In this document: positions 43,590 through 52,823 of the stretch, piece by piece
Layout: each line of letters opens with the position of its first letter
Numbering within the stretch: position 1 is the stretch's first letter
Origin: JAFASC01 sp034669505
Lineage (GTDB): Bacteria; Pseudomonadota; Alphaproteobacteria; Rhizobiales; Beijerinckiaceae
NCBI GenBank assembly: GCA_034669505.1
Contig: JAXDNJ010000040.1
Span: forward strand, 1-64,000
Length of the DNA: 64,000 bases
Direction of reading: 5' to 3'
The notes under the pieces: model-generated
What the model was told of the DNA's origin: nothing
The model's input: the letters and a program-made list of their open reading frames with translations, nothing else
The model's database searches: none
Made by a program: the position numbers and the translations under genes

Positions 43590-44423
43590 ATGATCCGCTC
43601 CGCCCTGATGAATGTGATGACCGCGGCCGCGCTCAAGGCCGGCCGGGGCTTGAAGCGCGATTTCGGCGAAGTCGAAAACCTGCAAGTCTCGGTCAAAGGC
43701 CCGGGCGATTTCGTCACCGTCGCCGACAAGCGCGCCGAAAAAACCCTGTTCGAAGAGCTTTCGCGGGCCCGGCCGGGCTACGGCTTTCTGATGGAGGAAG
43801 GCGGCAGTATCGAAGGATCGGACAAGTCGCACACTTGGCACATCGATCCGCTCGACGGCACGACTAACTTCCTGCACGGCCTGCCGATCTTCGCGATTTC
43901 GATCGGCCTCGAACGCGAAGGGCAGCTCGTTGCCGGCCTCGTCTACAATCCTGCGAACGACGATCTCTATATGGCCGAGCGCGGCCAGGGCGCGTGGCTC
44001 AACAATACGCGGCTGCGTGTCGCCGCACGCCGCGAGCTTGCCGATGCACTGATTACCTGCGGGATTCCGCCGCTGAACCGCGCCACGGGACATCCGCGCT
44101 TCCAGAGCGAACTCGCCCATGTGATGCGCCACGCCGGCAATGTGCGCCGGCTCGGCTCAGCCGCTCTCGACATGTGCTTCGTCGCCGCCGGGCGCTGTGA
44201 CGCCTATTGGGAGCGCGGTATTCAGACCTGGGACATGGCAGCCGGAATCGTGCTTGTGCGGGAAGCCGGCGGCTTCATCACCGATGCCGACGGCGGCGCC
44301 GACATGATGGAGAGCGGCACTGTTTGCTGCGGCAACGAATTCATCCATCGCCGGCTGCTCGGCCTGTTGCGGGAAGCGCAGCCGGGAGCGCGCTCGCCTG
44401 TCGCCAAGGCGGCTCAGGCTTGA
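43590..44423 (+). CDS. suhB: Inositol monophosphatase family protein
   Basis: A 277-aa Mg2+-dependent phosphatase. Motifs are present: FLMEEGGSI (Glu ligand), the HIDPLDGTTNFLHGLP signature, and a late WDMAAGIVLVREAGGFITD motif. SuhB homologues hydrolyse inositol-1-phosphate and may bind rRNA-transcription complexes. It follows the Sel1-repeat gene and precedes the MotA-like gene in a plus-strand run. Its 3' end is followed after 49 nt by the next start. Confidence 0.94.
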   Translation: MIRSALMNVMTAAALKAGRGLKRDFGEVENLQVSVKGPGDFVTVADKRAEKTLFEELSRARPGYGFLMEEGGSIEGSDKSHTWHIDPLDGTTNFLHGLPIFAISIGLEREGQLVAGLVYNPANDDLYMAERGQGAWLNNTRLRVAARRELADALITCGIPPLNRATGHPRFQSELAHVMRHAGNVRRLGSAALDMCFVAAGRCDAYWERGIQTWDMAAGIVLVREAGGFITDADGGADMMESGTVCCGNEFIHRRLLGLLREAQPGARSPVAKAAQA

Positions 44424-44472
44424 TTGCGGGCGCCCGCCCTTTTCTCTACTGAAGAAGCACACGAGACATCTC

Positions 44473-45447
44473 ATGGCCGTCGCCGACAGCGATCTCACCC
44501 GGCTTTCCTCGCCACGGATTTTCCTGGTCCGGATGATCGTGTTCCTGATCCTCGTCGGCTTCGTCGCGCTGATCCTCAACCGGCAAATCCAGACGGCGTT
44601 CATGGCCAATCCCGGCCTGAACGGGTTGATCGGCGGCGTTTTGGCGATCGGCATCGTTCTGGCGCTGCGGCAGGTCACGCTGCTCTTCCGCGAGATTTCG
44701 TGGGCGAATTCGCTCGGCACGCCGCAGGCCGCCAAGGCGCCTACCCCGGTCCTGCTTGCGCCGATGGCGACGCTCCTCGGCGATCACGCCGAGGGGGCAC
44801 GCGCGATCTCGATGGTGACGCTGCGCGCGATCCTCGATTCCGTCGGCACGCGCCTCGACGAGAACCGCGACATCCTGCGCTACATGACAGGCCTCCTCAT
44901 CTTTCTCGGCCTGCTCGGTACTTTCTGGGGTCTTCTCGAGACGGTCGGCTCGATCGGCGGCGTGATCAACTCCATGCAGACCGGCTCCGATGCGGCGGTG
45001 ATGTTCGACGATCTCAAGAACGGCCTGTCGAAGCCGCTTGCCGGCATGAGCATCTCGTTCACGTCCTCGCTCTTCGGCCTCGCTGGGTCGCTCGTTCTCG
45101 GCTTTCTCGATCTGCAAGCCGGGCAGGCGCAGAACCGTTTTTACCGCCAACTCGAGGATCGGCTCTCGGCGAGCACCGCAGATACACCTGGCGAAGCCGT
45201 TGGCGCCACCGGCCTCAGCGCCGATCTCCGCAGCGCGCTCGATCGCATCTCCACAACAACGGATGTGTCCGGCAGCCGCGCCACCAGCGTCGCGATCGCC
45301 AATCTCGCCGAAGGCATTCAGGGCCTCGTGCAGCACATGCGCAGCGAACAGCAATTGATCCGCGACTGGGTGGAAGCACAGGCCGCGCAGCAACGCGACA
45401 TCAAGCGGCTGCTCGAGCGCTTGGCCTCGGAAACGGAGCGGAGCTGA
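44473..45447 (+). CDS. MotA/TolQ/ExbB-like proton-channel protein
   Basis: A 324-aa membrane protein. Hydrophobic segments are FLVRMIVFLILVGFVALILN and LIGGVLAIGIVLALRQVTLL near the N-terminus; a third and fourth are at about residues 140-160 (MTGLLIFLGLLGTFWGLLET) and 195-215 (GMSISFTSSLFGLAGSLVLG). The family motif region LIFLGLLGTFWGL with the preceding Arg/Glu helix is typical of MotA/TolQ/ExbB. A coiled-coil C-terminus follows. It is 3 nt before the OmpA-like partner. It is not flagellar MotA and probably energises an envelope process. Confidence 0.9.
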   Translation: MAVADSDLTRLSSPRIFLVRMIVFLILVGFVALILNRQIQTAFMANPGLNGLIGGVLAIGIVLALRQVTLLFREISWANSLGTPQAAKAPTPVLLAPMATLLGDHAEGARAISMVTLRAILDSVGTRLDENRDILRYMTGLLIFLGLLGTFWGLLETVGSIGGVINSMQTGSDAAVMFDDLKNGLSKPLAGMSISFTSSLFGLAGSLVLGFLDLQAGQAQNRFYRQLEDRLSASTADTPGEAVGATGLSADLRSALDRISTTTDVSGSRATSVAIANLAEGIQGLVQHMRSEQQLIRDWVEAQAAQQRDIKRLLERLASETERS

Positions 45448-45450
45448 CGG

Positions 45451-46479
45451 ATGGCGCTCGCGCGTGGCCGGCGCACACCGCGTGCGGTCGATTATTGGCC
45501 GGGCTTCGTCGACGCACTGTCGACGATGCTCCTCATGTTCACCTTCCTCCTGTCGGTGTTCGTGCTCGGGCAGTTCTTCCTGTCCCGCGACGTCACCGGC
45601 AAGGATACTGCGCTGCAGCGCCTCAATCGCCAGATCGAGGAGCTGACCTCGCTGCTCGCGCTCGAACGCTCCGCCAAGGTGGATGCGCAGGCGAGCCTTT
45701 CCAGCCTGAGCACCACGCTCGAGCAGACCCGCAGGGACAAAGCCGAACTGCAAGGCCTGCTCGACCAGAGCAATGCCGGATTGTCGGGCGCCGGCAGTCA
45801 GGCGGCGCAAGCGAACAAGGCGCTCGACGCGGAGAAGCAGGTCTCCGCCCGTGCGCTGGCGCAGATCGATATTCTGAATCAGCAGATCGCAGCGCTCCGC
45901 CGCCAATTGGCGGCGATCGAGGAAGCGCTTGCGGCGTCGGAATCGCGCGATCGCGAAAGCCAGACGAAAATTGCCGACCTCGGCTCACGGCTGAACGTCG
46001 CTCTGGCGCAAAAGGTGCAGGAACTGGCGCGCTACCGCTCGGACTTCTTCGGCCGCTTGCGCGAAATCCTCGGCAATCGTCCGGGCATTCGCGTCGTCGG
46101 CGACCGCTTCGTGTTTCAATCGGAAGTGCTCTTTGAATCGAGCCAAGCGGCGATCAATCCTGCTGGCCGCGCTGAGCTCGACGCGCTTGCTGCGGCGATA
46201 AACGATCTCGAACGCGAAATCCCGACCGAGATCCAATGGGTGCTGCGCGTCGACGGCCACACCGACAAAAGGCCGATCCAATCGCCGCTGTTTCGTTCAA
46301 ACTGGGAGCTCTCGGCGTCGCGCGCCATCGCGGTCGTGCAATATCTGATCTCGAAAGGCGTCAATCCGCAGCATCTCGTCGCAGCGGGATTCGGCGAGTT
46401 TCAGCCGCTCGATGTCGGCGATAATGATGATGCCTATAGGCGCAATCGCCGCATCGAACTCAAGCTGACGGAGCGGTGA
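45451..46479 (+). CDS. OmpA/MotB-like peptidoglycan-binding protein with coiled coil
   Basis: A 342-aa partner of the MotA-like channel. One N-terminal transmembrane helix (MLLMFTFLLSVFVLGQFFLS) is followed by a long coiled coil (about residues 50-180, many Leu/Gln/Glu heptads). The OmpA-like domain at the C-terminus includes FVFQSEVLFESSQAAINPAG, LRVDGHTDKRPI and the SASRAIAVVQYLISKG and GFGEFQP segments. It probably binds peptidoglycan as the stator of a MotA-TolQ-type complex. It is followed by tRNA-Ser. Confidence 0.93.
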   Translation: MALARGRRTPRAVDYWPGFVDALSTMLLMFTFLLSVFVLGQFFLSRDVTGKDTALQRLNRQIEELTSLLALERSAKVDAQASLSSLSTTLEQTRRDKAELQGLLDQSNAGLSGAGSQAAQANKALDAEKQVSARALAQIDILNQQIAALRRQLAAIEEALAASESRDRESQTKIADLGSRLNVALAQKVQELARYRSDFFGRLREILGNRPGIRVVGDRFVFQSEVLFESSQAAINPAGRAELDALAAAINDLEREIPTEIQWVLRVDGHTDKRPIQSPLFRSNWELSASRAIAVVQYLISKGVNPQHLVAAGFGEFQPLDVGDNDDAYRRNRRIELKLTER

Positions 46480-46590
46480 AGACGCAGGCGGCGAGTAGCG
46501 CTCCAGCGAAGGATCCCCTGCGCGCTCCTTGTAAGCGCGCCGGCGCCCTGCTATGTCCGCCCCCGTCCGAAGGCGCAACTTGCCCGCTGC

Positions 46591-46680
46591 GGAGAGGTGG
46601 CTGAGTGGTTGAAAGCACCGCACTCGAAATGCGGCATACGGGCAACCGTATCGGGGGTTCGAATCCCTCCCTCTCCGCCA
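46591..46680 (+). tRNA. tRNA-Ser (anticodon CGA)
   Basis: The acceptor GGAGAGG pairs with CCTCTCC, the anticodon loop is CTCGAAA within GCA/TGC arms, and there is a long class II variable arm (ATACGGGCAACCGTAT). The T-arm is GGGTTCGAATCCC, and CCA is encoded at 46678-46680. Confidence 0.97.
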
Positions 46681-47364
46681 GGCATTAGTTCACAGGTAGA
46701 ATTGGTAAGACGATTGCGTGCATGGTTCCAGCGTTTGAAAGAGTTGGCTACAAGCAAAGCGGAGCTGATGCGTTTGCGTTCATCGAAGCGCGATGGGCGC
46801 GTGCCCGTGAGGTTTGCAACAGGTATGGTGTCCATTTACCACCTTATGATTCTGCGGGAGGTTTCATTTTTTTGATCCGGATGGTGTTCCCAGGCGCCGA
46901 ATTCCCTTCGAGAGCCTGTGGACAACCGATCTAGTTGTGGAAGCGACCCTCCATCGTTAGCAGCCTGGGCCGTTAAGAAGGCCCAGCAACCTTGTAAATT
47001 GGCGGCTGTCTCGCGCCCGACCCTTTGGAGCAAGAGCGCGCCCATTGTGTTCCGCCAAGAATCGGACGCGCTCATTCGACGCCTTCCGCACTGACGCAGG
47101 GGACTAGCGATCCCTCGATATTGTCGATCGCGTTTAGCAGAATGCGGAGCCTGCAAATGTAATTGCATTCGAGAGGCGAGGCATTGACAGGTAGCGCAGT
47201 CGAGTTGCCTTTCCTCCCGGACCGCATTTGCCTTGGAACGGAACCGTTCTAGGTCCGCGCGAAGTGTAGAGGCAAGCAAGCCGCACCAACGCGGCGGCGA
47301 TCGGCGCGACGAAACCCGCCGCGCCTTCGGAAAAAGGGTAGGACCGTGCAAGCGAGCATGACCG
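46681..47364. other. Intergenic stretch after tRNA-Ser, no recognisable gene
   Basis: About 680 nt with no known gene. A plus-strand open frame at 46722-46934 (70 codons) has some coding feel (AFERVGYKQSGADAFAFIEA) but no family, and may be a gene remnant. The stretch marks the change from housekeeping genes to accessory genes. Position next to a tRNA would suit an integration site, but no integrase, transposase or second tRNA-end copy was seen. Confidence 0.5.
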
Positions 47365-47625
47365 TTACCCTATAAATGCCGCGCGCGCCGTTATCGGCGT
47401 ATTGGGATTGTCGAGAAGATCGGCAGCGTCCGCCGCGATGTTGCCGGTTAAGGATGGGAGTAGGATGCGCAGCGCCCGCTCGACGACCTGGCGTCGGGGT
47501 CCTCCACGCTTGCCCTTGGCGCGTGCAGGATTGTTGTGGGCAGCCGTCGCATGTTCCGGCCCCAGCTCAGTCGTCCTCGCTCCCGAACCAGTTCGCCTTC
47601 TGGGTGATCGCCGACGGACCGGCAC
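47365..47625 (-). CDS. Possible small protein behind the Vps62-domain gene
   Basis: An 86-codon frame whose last about 45 codons lie beyond the Vps62-domain gene. They read plausibly (RRQVVERALRILLPSLTGNI, LLDNPNTPITARAAFIG). Its 5' part overlaps the larger gene's end in another frame and looks like a shadow. No in-frame ATG, GTG or TTG was found just after the larger gene's stop, so the start is unclear. It may be a C-terminal fragment. Confidence 0.25.
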   Translation of the reverse strand: MPVRRRSPRRRTGSGARTTELGPEHATAAHNNPARAKGKRGGPRRQVVERALRILLPSLTGNIAADAADLLDNPNTPITARAAFIG

Positions 47626-50047
47626 TGTTGCCTTCGCCGCCCAGCACCCCGCTCTTTATGATGGCATCAGCGACTGCGCCGGTGATCGGCCCGGGAACCA
47701 CCCCGGCCACGATGTTGTCCACGGCCTCCTTCATGTCCTTGCCGGTGAAGTCGAGATATCGTCCCCACCGCCAGGGGAACCTCAACCACACCGGCTCCTT
47801 CGGCGCGTCCGCCCCAAGCCACGGCGCGGAAATCAGGCTGCTGCGGCCCGGCGCGGAAATGTCGATCCGCATGCCGCGATCGGTATGGTTGATCAGGCCG
47901 ATGTGGTAGAGCGCGGTCTTGCTTTCCGCCAGCAGGTTGTCGCCCTGAGTCACGTAACAGGCGTGGCCGTGGCGAGAGATATAGAAGATCGGCCGGCCCG
48001 TTGCGGCATCTCGTTCGAGCTGGCTGACATCGACCGAGGTTCCGGAGTCGTGCTGGGACAGATAAGTCTTGGTGGCCACGTGAGTGTCGTTATCCACCTG
48101 CAGCAAGAAGTGCTCCCAATCCCCCTCGTGTGTGCCAAGGGGGTTCAGGTCGACGCGCCGGCTGAGGCCGGGGGTGTCGAGCTTTAGCAGGCCCGCGCCG
48201 TTGTAAGGATAGAAGGCCCAGAAGATCAGGTGGGTCGCATTCTCACCGGGTTTGAACTTGGCGTGGATGTAGAAAGGTGCGTCGTTGGGGTGTCCGGGTA
48301 GGAGCTGGGAGGAGGCCTCATCGGGAATCTTCAGCACATAGTCGCTGTCGCGCTTGGGGCTGCCGAGTGCCGAGCGCGGCTTGGTGATCAACGCCGCCTC
48401 GACCATGTCGTGGGTTGCGGGATCCAGCAACGACCCGGGTGGGAGCTGCCACTTCTGCTGCATCTCGTTCCACAGGCCGACCTTAGCCAGAAAGAACTGG
48501 ACGTTCGAAGGGAAATACTGCTCGTCCGTGGCCAGGTAGGCGATGGGAGCTGCGCCGGCGATCGCCGCATTCAGTTCGGCAGCTGTCAAGGGAATCTCGT
48601 CCCAAGCCGCCCTTTGGGTGATCTCGGTGGTCTTGCTTACGCCGCCGCTCAAGAGCTGGCGCCATTCGAGTGCGCCGTCCGCAGCGACCCCGACCAGGTT
48701 GAAGCCGCCAGCGGTAGGCGAGCCCCCCAGCAAGGTCGCGCTGTCCAGTCCGTCGGCCACGGTGACCGGGCTGGTCCATCGGCCGGCGTCGAACGAGACT
48801 GTCTTCAGCTGGCGATCGGCGCTCAGGAACGCGACATGCTCGGCGCCTGCCGTTTTGTCGGCCCAAACCAGAGTCGATCCGGGCGCGGCGCGGGCATCCA
48901 ATATCTGTTCGGGCGCGTCATGACCCGCGCGGTACACGGCGACGCCGTCGCCCGTCGCATAGACGTCCGGAATATCGCCCTGCCGTCCAAGGAGGAACGA
49001 CGAGCAATGTGCCGGCAGGCCAGTGTAGTTCACGTTGATCGTCTTGCCAAACTCGTCCGGGAAGCCGGAGAAGACCAGCGAGCGGTCGGGACCAACCAGG
49101 TACAGTGTCCACACGCCGGCCAGACCCCGGTAGCGGCCCAGGGCGTAGGCCAGCACGGTGTTGGCGTCCTCGGGGATGCGCAGCACCGACCAGGGCCCGG
49201 GATCCGCGCCAAGGTCGAAATAGTAGGAGTTCATTACCCCGGTCAGCGCCGCGCCCACCAGAACCATCGGCGGATCGCCTTCCGATCCAGCGATCGTCAC
49301 GTGGTCGATCTCGAGCCCCGCCGGGGCGCCGGGGCGGCCCTGCATGGAGGCGAACGCCTTCAGCCACCCGTGGTCGTCCAGCGCGTTCGAAAGGCCTGCC
49401 GCCACATAGAGGGTCGAGGCGGCCGAGCCCCTGCGGTTGCAGACGGCGATGGCAATCGTGATCGTCCCGTCCGCTTGCTGGCGCAAGGCCAGAGCCTGCA
49501 CATGGCAGTGTCGGGGGCCGGGCAGGGCCTCGCTGAGTTCCAGCTGTCCCCAGGCGCCGTCCTTCAGGCGGAAAAGGGTGCAGCGCTTGTGCGCGCCGAT
49601 AGCGAACACAAGGGGGTTGCCCAACGGATCGCGGACCACCGCCATTGGCGCGCCTGCAACGACCGGCGCAGCGCAAGGATCGTCACGATAGCCGGAGTCC
49701 CGGATCTTCGCGAACACGTCTTGGACCAGATTAGACTGGTGCGGTGCTGGATCGATGATGGCGTAGTCGCCAAGCGCCAGAAACTGCATGAAGTGGCCGA
49801 TGTTCACCGGCTCGGCCTGGTCGTAGCGGCCGAGCATGGCGTTGTAGGCGCGCGCGACCCGCTGGCGCTCCGCCACCCGGTTCATAGCCGGAAGAGCGAG
49901 CGCCGCCTTCACTAGGCCCGCCACGTCGTCGCCAACGGGGGCGAGGGTGGCCAGTTCGGCCTCGCTCGCCGCCCGGCCCAGCATGATCCGCGCGGTACGC
50001 ATGGCGACGCGCGAGTACGCCGGGTTGGACAGTACAACCGTCGCCAT
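47567..50047 (-). CDS. Large Vps62-domain protein with beta-propeller-like middle
   Basis: An 826-aa protein. The N-terminal ~100 residues are helical (TARIMLGRAASEAELATLAP). The middle (about 130-480) shows recurring strands of the beta-propeller type, such as DPLGNPLVFAIGAHKRCTLFR and GLAGVWTLYLVGPDRSLVFSG. The C-terminal half has Vps62-like features: YLATDEQYFPSNVQFFLAKV, then HEGDWEHFLLQVDN and IFYISRHGHACYV. The first two resemble the fungal and plant Vps62 signature. No signal peptide is evident. It starts 4 nt after the 581-aa gene's stop and is surely co-translated. Function unknown. Confidence 0.75.
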   Translation of the reverse strand: MATVVLSNPAYSRVAMRTARIMLGRAASEAELATLAPVGDDVAGLVKAALALPAMNRVAERQRVARAYNAMLGRYDQAEPVNIGHFMQFLALGDYAIIDPAPHQSNLVQDVFAKIRDSGYRDDPCAAPVVAGAPMAVVRDPLGNPLVFAIGAHKRCTLFRLKDGAWGQLELSEALPGPRHCHVQALALRQQADGTITIAIAVCNRRGSAASTLYVAAGLSNALDDHGWLKAFASMQGRPGAPAGLEIDHVTIAGSEGDPPMVLVGAALTGVMNSYYFDLGADPGPWSVLRIPEDANTVLAYALGRYRGLAGVWTLYLVGPDRSLVFSGFPDEFGKTINVNYTGLPAHCSSFLLGRQGDIPDVYATGDGVAVYRAGHDAPEQILDARAAPGSTLVWADKTAGAEHVAFLSADRQLKTVSFDAGRWTSPVTVADGLDSATLLGGSPTAGGFNLVGVAADGALEWRQLLSGGVSKTTEITQRAAWDEIPLTAAELNAAIAGAAPIAYLATDEQYFPSNVQFFLAKVGLWNEMQQKWQLPPGSLLDPATHDMVEAALITKPRSALGSPKRDSDYVLKIPDEASSQLLPGHPNDAPFYIHAKFKPGENATHLIFWAFYPYNGAGLLKLDTPGLSRRVDLNPLGTHEGDWEHFLLQVDNDTHVATKTYLSQHDSGTSVDVSQLERDAATGRPIFYISRHGHACYVTQGDNLLAESKTALYHIGLINHTDRGMRIDISAPGRSSLISAPWLGADAPKEPVWLRFPWRWGRYLDFTGKDMKEAVDNIVAGVVPGPITGAVADAIIKSGVLGGEGNSAGPSAITQKANWFGSEDD

Positions 50048-50051
50048 CGCC

Positions 50052-51797
50052 TCAGCCCTCGCTCTTGTAGGCGAGGTCGACTTCGACATCGCCGGCGGCG
50101 TTGAGCTGGATGTTCTTGTAGAAGAACTGGGATGCGCCCGGCAGGACCACGTGGGTCATCGCGCCGTCCAGGATGGGGCCCGTCGCACCGATAAACGCGT
50201 TGACGACGCTGGTCTCGACATTGCCGAGGCCTACCGCATTGTCGCGCCAGTTGTCCGAGATGCCGTGCAGATTGAGGAGGTTGCTGAAGAAGTCCGCAAT
50301 CTTGTAGGCGCCGGCGTCGCCATGGTCCTTAGCCGGAGGGGCCACCGTCGAGTTTTTGATGATGCTGATCTTGCCGTCCGCCCCCGCGACGAACATCAGC
50401 GTCATCTCCCAGGTTAGGGTGGCCGACGCCCACCCCTTGCCGACGTAGACATTAGATTTGAATGGGGGAACGTCGGTGTTCTGCTGGTCCCACTCGTATC
50501 TGTAGAGCTTGGATCGGATATCCACCGTCAGGCGTGGTGCGCCGTGCTGGTCCTTGCGGGTGAGGATGTCGACGGTGAAGGTCACCTCCTGCTCCGACTC
50601 CCGGTCGTGTGAATAGAAGCCGCTTTCATGCCAACCGAGCTTGACGTGGTCGTGGTAGATCCAGCCCGTCGGCGTCTCGACGAAGGTCGCGAGATGCGAC
50701 CGGTCCGGGGCCGACTTGTCGTTGATCTCCGCGCCCGCGCCCCGGTCCCTCCGCGCATTGACGTAGTCGCCCTGCTGGTGAAGCCGGTCCTGCAGCGGCT
50801 TGACGATGAGCGGGTACAGATAGGTCGAGGTGAACAGCTTGCGCGCGATGATCGCCCTGCCGTCGACCGCGTTGTCGGCGACCAGGTTGTGGTGGAACGA
50901 ACCGGCGTCGCCGCTGAACAGACGCGGCTCATCGGTGATCTTACGATTACCGGTGACCAGGAGGAAGTTCAGCGTGCTGAGGCCTGGCTGTCGAGTGGTC
51001 GCGCCAACGGGGTTTTCGAAGGCGTGTACGGAGAGATTGGCGCCCGTGGGCTCGAAAACCGATTTCACATCCGCCGGTGGGGCCTTTCGGGTGACGGGAT
51101 AGCCCAGGATGAACGGCTGGTTGGCTCCCTGCTGGCGCTTGAGCCAGGCGCCCATGTGGGTGGCGAACGTCTGTCTCAGGAAGGCGTCGTCGGTGTTCAT
51201 CGCCGAGTTCAGCGGATCATAGTTCGCCAAATCGGAGTTCTGGAAGTCCATGAAGATGCTCTGGACCGAGAACATCGACGGATCGAACTTGCTGAGTATG
51301 TCACTGATTTCCTTAGGGATGGCCGCTGAATTGGCCAGGTGCTCGTGAGCGATCTGGCCGAGGTTCAGATTGACGTTGAAGGCGATCTTCCAGCCCTTGA
51401 GGGGCTGGGTGGCGACCGTCGCGCTCGGGCCGAACCCTTTGTAATATGAGATATCCCCGCCGGTGAAGGCGATGATCATCCGCGCTGTCCTCGGCGAGCC
51501 CGTGTCGAAATCGACGGTCGGGGCGGCTATCGTAGCCGCAGCGCCGGCCGCGCCGATGGCCATACCGTCCCCGGCGAGGTCGCCGATCTGCACCCCCTTC
51601 GGAATAACCCCGGACCGGTGCAGCCACGCCAATTGAGAATTCACGGTATTCTGCGTGATCGCGTAGACCATGTCGAAACCGGCCAACGCTTCCGAACCTG
51701 TAAGTGACACTTCGCGCCCCCTTGTAAAGTTGCGGTGGTAGACCGAGGCCAGCGCGCTCAGTCTCGAGCGCGCCGCTCCCCGACCCTTTTCAGACAT
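50052..51797 (-). CDS. 581-aa protein with P47/TULIP-like N-terminus
   Basis: A 581-aa protein starting MSEKGRGAARSRLSALASVY. Residues about 37-65 (GFDMVYAITQNTVNSQLAWL) resemble the start of the P47/OrfX (TULIP-fold) family found with clostridial neurotoxin genes, where a GWDxVYA-like pattern is followed by V-N. Later there are long strands (WKIAFNVNLNLGQIAHEHL; VTFTVDILTRKDQHGAPRLT; WASATLTWEMTLMFVAG) that fit a lipid-binding TULIP-like fold. No secretion signal is seen. The family match is a pattern judgement and should be tested by structure prediction. It overlaps or abuts the Vps62-domain gene in one transcription unit. Confidence 0.55.
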   Translation of the reverse strand: MSEKGRGAARSRLSALASVYHRNFTRGREVSLTGSEALAGFDMVYAITQNTVNSQLAWLHRSGVIPKGVQIGDLAGDGMAIGAAGAAATIAAPTVDFDTGSPRTARMIIAFTGGDISYYKGFGPSATVATQPLKGWKIAFNVNLNLGQIAHEHLANSAAIPKEISDILSKFDPSMFSVQSIFMDFQNSDLANYDPLNSAMNTDDAFLRQTFATHMGAWLKRQQGANQPFILGYPVTRKAPPADVKSVFEPTGANLSVHAFENPVGATTRQPGLSTLNFLLVTGNRKITDEPRLFSGDAGSFHHNLVADNAVDGRAIIARKLFTSTYLYPLIVKPLQDRLHQQGDYVNARRDRGAGAEINDKSAPDRSHLATFVETPTGWIYHDHVKLGWHESGFYSHDRESEQEVTFTVDILTRKDQHGAPRLTVDIRSKLYRYEWDQQNTDVPPFKSNVYVGKGWASATLTWEMTLMFVAGADGKISIIKNSTVAPPAKDHGDAGAYKIADFFSNLLNLHGISDNWRDNAVGLGNVETSVVNAFIGATGPILDGAMTHVVLPGASQFFYKNIQLNAAGDVEVDLAYKSEG

Positions 51798-51840
51798 GCG
51801 GGCTAGCCTGCTCCGGGCAGGTCATTCGCCTCACGCGTAT

Positions 51841-52436
51841 TCAAGCACTCCCCTGGAGGATTGGAGCCAGCCATGGCGCGCCTGCCGCAGCCAGACCCAC
51901 GTTGACGAGCACGCTCAGCGCTGCTTTGACTGCTGGTTTGGCTTGCAACTCTGCAATTCCGAGGTTCGCTTGCAGAGCTGCCGCTGCTGCTTGAGCGTTC
52001 GTGGACTCGAAGTTGGCGACGTTCGTCGACGGCAGGCAAGGTCCGCCGTGGGCGGCAAGCGCCGCCTGCAAATGCTCAACTGAGTTCCGCAAATCGGTGA
52101 TCCCAGATTCCGTGCGCATGTTATGAGAGACGCCCTGGGCTGCAGTCGCGGCGAGACAAGTTCAGATTTAACCTTCGCAAATCCAGCGTCATCGGCGGGC
52201 CCGGAGCAATCGGAAGGCGGCGAACGGAGCTTTGGGCGCAGGGCAGCAGCGCCAGTCTTCGCGGCTCCCCGATTTTGCCCCACGGGGGGCACGCGAGTTG
52301 TATTGCCGCCGAATATCCGTGCCGCGATGTCTTTGGTAACGGTGCACCCGCCTAGTGTGAAAGAAATGGCAAATGCCAGCCACGCCCATGCGTGCGCCGA
52401 ACCAACACCGGTCTTGCATACATTCCCCCCAGCCAT
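51841..52436 (-). pseudogene. Probable lipoprotein gene with an internal frameshift
   Basis: From ATG 52436 the frame encodes a signal peptide with lipobox (WLAFAISFTLGGCTVTKD), then a polar region ending DDAGFAKVKSEL near 52160. A second frame then continues to 51841 with an equally protein-like sequence (AATAAQGVSHNMRTESGITD, then RNSVEHLQAALAAHGGP and a C-terminal hydrophobic helix VLVNVGLAAAGAPWLAPIL). The N-part frame beyond about 52155 turns into a random-looking Arg/Ser/Cys-rich sequence, so a frameshift in one gene is likely. If the C-part is instead a separate gene, its start would be ATG 52119. It stands just upstream of the 581-aa gene on the same strand. Confidence 0.45.
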
Positions 52437-52823
52437 TCGCCGTACAGCCGGCCGGCGCTTGGCATTAAAGTTATGCTGTCACGCCAAATGGCTACAGTCC
52501 ACCCGAAAATGCGCGCGCAGCGCGGGTTCGCGCAGACGGACTAGTGAAAGTTGGGAAGGCGAGGGACTCTCGAGTGGAGCTGTTGCGGAAAGGCTGCACC
52601 GGCCGCTAAACTGAATTTTGGTCGGCGAACGGCGCCGAACATGCCCTTTCAAAGCCTCGCTAGGGAAACGCCAGAAAGCCTGCTTAGACGGGAAAGAAGG
52701 GCGCATGTTTCAGCAGCTTACATCGTCAGCTCGGCGGACTCCCTCTCCGGCAACTAATTAGGGGCTGCGCCGTTCACTTTAGTTTCGCGCCGTCATTCCG
52801 AATCGGCGAGCGATGGGAGACCT
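52437..52823. other. Divergent intergenic region
   Basis: About 390 nt between the divergent lipoprotein-like gene and the acyl-ligase operon. It must carry both promoters. No repeats or convincing promoter hexamers were found, and open frames here have no recognisable product. Confidence 0.5.

Noticed and set aside
44446..45906. 486-codon minus-strand frame opposite the MotA/OmpA-like pair
   Set aside because: Antisense shadow with biased composition and no motif.
44424..46136. Long plus-strand frame (570 codons) over the MotA-like and OmpA-like genes
   Set aside because: Arg-rich out-of-frame shadow; the real frames contain transmembrane helices and an OmpA domain.
46722..46934. 70-codon frame just after tRNA-Ser(CGA), considered as an integrase remnant
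   Set aside because: No integrase motifs (R-H-x-x-R or Tyr motif) are visible; kept only as part of the intergenic note.
48410..49915. 501-codon plus-strand frame opposite the Vps62-domain gene
   Set aside because: Antisense shadow; the opposite strand has Vps62-like motifs and coupled neighbours.
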